DNA of 64,000 nt from Mariprofundus erugo (lineage in GTDB: Bacteria; Pseudomonadota; Zetaproteobacteria; Mariprofundales; Mariprofundaceae): assembly GCF_005818865.1 (NCBI RefSeq), contig NZ_VBRY01000001.1:348591-412590 (forward strand), written 5' to 3'. Below are positions 61,183-64,000 of this stretch, in pieces; the stretch's first letter is position 1; every line of letters starts with the position of its first letter. Made by a program: the position numbers and the translations under genes. The notes beneath the pieces are model-generated. The model was not told where the DNA came from, did no database searches, and saw only the letters and a program-made list of their open reading frames with translations.

Positions 61183-63324
61183 ATGGCCCGAAAATCGCGT
61201 AAACAACCCTCCACGACCGGCAAGGCGCGGACTCACCCCCGCGCATCTGCCCAGGCGCACATTCAGAGCATTGTGACGAGTATGAATCATGCTCAGTGGG
61301 AGACAGCTGCAGCGCAGGCGCTTGCAATGACCCGCCTGTTTCCTTCGCATCCGTATGCATGGACGATGCTGGGCATTGTCTATGCGCAAACAGGGCGACT
61401 GCCTGAATCGCTGCCGGCGCTGCAACAGGCTGTGGCCTTAAATCCGGAAGATGCCGGTATGCATAACAATCTGGGCAATGCACAAAGGCAGCTGGGTCGC
61501 CTGGCCGAGGCAGAGGTTAGCTGTCGTAAAGCGGTTGAGCTGAGCCCCGGCTATGCCGATGCCCACAACAACCTGGCCAATGTGCTGCAGGAGCTCGGGC
61601 GCTTGCCGGAGGCAAAAGCGGCGTATCGTCAGGCTATTGCCCTGAATCCTGAATTTGCCATGGCCTATGGTAACCTTGGTCGCCTGTATCGGGCTCAGGG
61701 GGAGTTGGCGGATGCTGAAAGCTGTCTCCGTCGGGCCCTGAAACTGAATCCGGCCGATCACGAACTGAAATCGCTGTATGCGCAATGTATCTCCACCATG
61801 CGCTTTGAGCGTATCCACCCGGAGATTTATGCGCTTACGGCACAGGCGTTGGCCGAAGCATGGACCCGCCCATCGGAGTTGTCGGGACTGGCCTGTCATC
61901 TGATCACGTTGAATCCCGATATCGGTATGTTGATCCGTGCCGCCCATACCGCTGATCCGGCGGCGACGATGGCGCTGCCGCCGGATGATGCGTTGTTGCA
62001 AGCATTGCTTGTTTCGGTCCCCGTTTATGACGATGACGTCGAGCGCTGGTTGACCCGTGTGCGTCGGCAGCTGTTGCAGCATATGGCCGGTGCTGAAGAA
62101 GGGACGGCTGCCGGCCGGCTGGCCTTTCTCAGCGCGCTGGCACAGCAGTGTTTTATCAATGAGTACCTGTTTGCCTGCTCTGCCGATGAGCTGCAGATCG
62201 TCTCCCGCCTGCAGGCGGAGCTTGCTGAAGCCATTGCCGGTGGTGCAGCCATGCCGACGCCCGCGCAGCTGCTGGTTGTAGCCTGTTACATCCCGCTTGC
62301 CTCCATGGCCGGTGCAGAGGCGTTGCTGGCGCAGGCGTGGCCGGATGAGGTGCGCACGGTATGCTCGATGCAGATCGCCGAGCCTCTGCAGGAGGGGGCG
62401 TTGAAGGCCTCGATTCCGTCGATTACCTCGATTGATCATGGTGTCTCGCTGGAAGTGCAGCATCAGTATGAAGAAAACCCGTATCCGCGCTGGGTCAGGA
62501 CGCCGCTGGCATTGCCACCGGTTGCACTGGATACGTATTTACAGCAGCTGTTTCCGCATATGGACATTGCACCTGTCGAGCATATACAGCAGCCGGATAT
62601 TCTGGTTGCCGGCTGCGGGACAGGTCAGCATCCGATTCAGAGCGCACAGCTGATCCGGGGGGGACATGTACTGGCCATTGATCTGAGTCTGGCCAGTCTC
62701 GCATATGCCAAACGGAAGACGATCGAGGCGGGGATCGCCAATATTGAGTATGCACAGGCGGATATTCTCAAGCTGGGAAGCATGGAGCGCTCATTTGATC
62801 TGATTGAATCATGCGGTGTGCTGCATCATCTGGAGAATCCGTTTGACGGCTGGCGACAGCTTGTTGCGCTGTTGCGTCCCAATGGTTTGATGCGGCTTGC
62901 TTTCTATAGTGAAACGGCCCGCCGTCATGTGGTCAGGGCACGGGAGCTGTTAAGCAGCGAGGGGTTTGCATCCACGCCTGAAGATATCAGAAGGGCGAGG
63001 CATTATCTGAAAGAGGTGGATCGCAGCGATACGCTGGGGTGTGCGGTTCGCTCCACTGATTTTTACAGTCTCAGTGCCTGCCGGGATCTGCTGTTCCATG
63101 TGCAGGAGCATCGTATGACGCTCGATGTCATTGAGCATTTTATCAATGAGCAGGGGTTGACGTTTCTCGGCTTTGAGCTTGATCCGCCTGTAGCCCGGGC
63201 CTATCAGGCCCGTTTTCCGGAAGACAGGGCATTGATCAGTTTTGAGAACTGGAAACAGTTTGAACAGGAGAATCCTGATACATTTTTCGGGATGTATGAG
63301 TTCTGGCTGCAGAAGCGGGCGTAG
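61183..63324 (+). CDS. TPR-repeat protein fused to a class I SAM methyltransferase
   Basis: 713 residues. Basic N-terminus (MARKSRKQPSTTGKARTHPR), about five TPR units at residues 45-205 (for example AWTMLGIVYAQTGRLPESLP, HNNLANVLQELGRLPEAKAA), a helical middle at 210-420, then a methyltransferase from about 470: ILVAGCGTGQHPIQSA (motif I), VLAIDLSLASL, ESCGVLHHLENPFDGW (motif IV/V). The SAM motifs look intact. TPR-methyltransferases of this type occur near glycan or flagellin modification genes; the substrate is not evident here. A ribosome site AAGGAAAC precedes the ATG. Confidence 0.85.
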   Translation: MARKSRKQPSTTGKARTHPRASAQAHIQSIVTSMNHAQWETAAAQALAMTRLFPSHPYAWTMLGIVYAQTGRLPESLPALQQAVALNPEDAGMHNNLGNAQRQLGRLAEAEVSCRKAVELSPGYADAHNNLANVLQELGRLPEAKAAYRQAIALNPEFAMAYGNLGRLYRAQGELADAESCLRRALKLNPADHELKSLYAQCISTMRFERIHPEIYALTAQALAEAWTRPSELSGLACHLITLNPDIGMLIRAAHTADPAATMALPPDDALLQALLVSVPVYDDDVERWLTRVRRQLLQHMAGAEEGTAAGRLAFLSALAQQCFINEYLFACSADELQIVSRLQAELAEAIAGGAAMPTPAQLLVVACYIPLASMAGAEALLAQAWPDEVRTVCSMQIAEPLQEGALKASIPSITSIDHGVSLEVQHQYEENPYPRWVRTPLALPPVALDTYLQQLFPHMDIAPVEHIQQPDILVAGCGTGQHPIQSAQLIRGGHVLAIDLSLASLAYAKRKTIEAGIANIEYAQADILKLGSMERSFDLIESCGVLHHLENPFDGWRQLVALLRPNGLMRLAFYSETARRHVVRARELLSSEGFASTPEDIRRARHYLKEVDRSDTLGCAVRSTDFYSLSACRDLLFHVQEHRMTLDVIEHFINEQGLTFLGFELDPPVARAYQARFPEDRALISFENWKQFEQENPDTFFGMYEFWLQKRA

Positions 63325-63601
63325 GTGAATCGCGCCTGCTCACGCATCACAAACCTTGTAGTTATGGCACCGTTTTATTCTGCCCAGACATCATCATAAT
63401 CGCTTGTGATTGGCTTAGCCGATGCGAATAATGGCTGCAAAGAAATGCCACTCAGAAACATGATATATTGCGAGATAATTCATCGTTCCAGTATCCGATT
63501 TGGTCGGAATAAGTCATAGCAGTTAGCGTTTCTTATGCGCAATTACTGATTAAATATGCCAGTATTGAACTTAACTGGCACCTCGGTCATTTTAACTTTT
63601 T

Positions 63602-63732
63602 TAATATTGGTGCCACGCTTCGGTATTGTTGTATTGGTTCAGAATCAAAGCCCCTGAATCGATTGAGACATCATAATATTGGTGCCAGGCTTCGGTATTG
63701 TTGTATTGGTTCAGAATCAAAGCCCCTGAATC
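63602..63732 (+). repeat. Direct repeat of 59 bp, 72-bp period, upstream of the transposase
   Basis: TAATATTGGTGCCA(C/G)GCTTCGG and the rest up to CCCCTGAATC occur at 63602-63660 and 63674-63732 with one difference seen. The surrounding gap 63325-63846 (522 bases) is AT-rich and otherwise shows no gene. The left end of the insertion sequence probably lies between 63733 and 63846, but I cannot identify its terminal repeat with one end only. Confidence 0.88.
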
Positions 63733-63846
63733 CGGCACAATGTTGTCCTTTAGCTCAATTAGTATGCAGTCAAAAGTTTAAACCGTCCTCGGAGTCTGCG
63801 CGGCAGAAGCTAGTGCTGATTGTATGATTCAGGTTTAGGATGAAGC

Positions 63847-64000
63847 ATGAGTACGAGTTATCGCCCCTACCATCCTGATCAGTCGCTGTTGTTGCCGCCA
63901 TCGTTATCGGATTGGCTGCCTTCGGGTCACCTTGCCTATTTCATTAATGACACGGTTGATTCACTTGATCTGTCGGCATTTCATGCCCGTTATTCGGGCG
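63847..64000 (+). mobile_element. IS1182-type transposase, N-terminal part (cut by window end)
   Basis: ATG 63847, preceded by AGGATGAAG, opens a frame that continues to the window edge: MSTSYRPYHPDQSLLLPPSL, then SDWLPSGHLAYFINDTVDSL. The YRPYxPDQxxLLPPSLxDWLPxxHLAYF pattern is the N-terminus of IS1182-family (DUF772) transposases. The catalytic DDE part lies beyond the window, so intactness is unknown. Confidence 0.92.

Noticed and set aside
1..64000. rRNA or tRNA genes
   Set aside because: No stretch with rRNA signatures or a convincing tRNA cloverleaf with T-loop was seen in the intergenic regions.

Overview
The window looks like the chromosome of a free-living Gram-negative proteobacterium. 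It carries lipid A export (msbA), lipoproteins, outer-membrane barrels, a 13-SH3 envelope protein and classic proteobacterial gene orders: DUF177-rpmF-plsX-fabH-fabD-fabG-acpP-fabF and rpsF-(priB position)-rpsR-DUF2232-rplI-dnaB. The overall flavour fits Zetaproteobacteria (Mariprofundus-like) or a relative; that placement is inference, since no rRNA gene is present.

Layout. 1-8974: a tightly packed operon of an unrecognised gene end, a GH113-like lipoprotein, an outer-membrane barrel and a 2270-residue secreted protein with 13 bacterial SH3 domains and a C-terminal CotH-type kinase fold. An ATP/ADP-translocase-family carrier follows (9204-10481). 10705-15909: envelope genes manC, amiC, msbA and a DUF374 acyltransferase. 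15921-20776 (minus strand): ppx/gppA, gamma-carbonic anhydrase, an unknown membrane protein, argC, a lipoprotein and an SDR. 20985-22658: ettA with a strong terminator.

22895-27137 is the accessory region. A short leftward ORF that may be the remnant of an integron integrase faces three rightward, AT-rich gene cassettes (WapI/DUF6228-like, Sel1 lipoprotein, VOC protein), each closed by a recognisable attC site, and a fourth cassette gene that is cut off. The cut coincides with the start of a 296-bp segment duplicated 1319 bp further right, which copies the end of a histidine kinase gene; a DUF1778-GNAT toxin-antitoxin pair lies between the copies.

26969-38616: two divergent hybrid histidine kinases, a Rossmann oxidoreductase, an exported PEP-synthase/glucan-dikinase-like protein and two convergent beta-lactamase-fold hydrolases. 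38859-46771: rpmF and fatty-acid synthesis, ending with pabB. 47196-53458: a small exported protein, a YihY membrane protein, a 45-codon small ORF candidate and the dnaB/ribosomal protein operon. 53669-63324: a small repeat protein, a membrane c-type cytochrome, nadK, recN, an ArgA-like acetyltransferase, pepN, a two-helix membrane protein and a TPR-methyltransferase. The right edge is the start of an IS1182-type transposase.

Two families of short intergenic elements, probably MITEs, are scattered through the window: one at 29379, 46777 and (inverted) 60786, the other at 57738 with a fragment at 60875. The most distinctive biology is a set of extracytoplasmic, apparently ATP-dependent enzymes (CotH-like kinase, exported dikinase-like protein) in a window that also encodes a nucleotide-translocase-family carrier.
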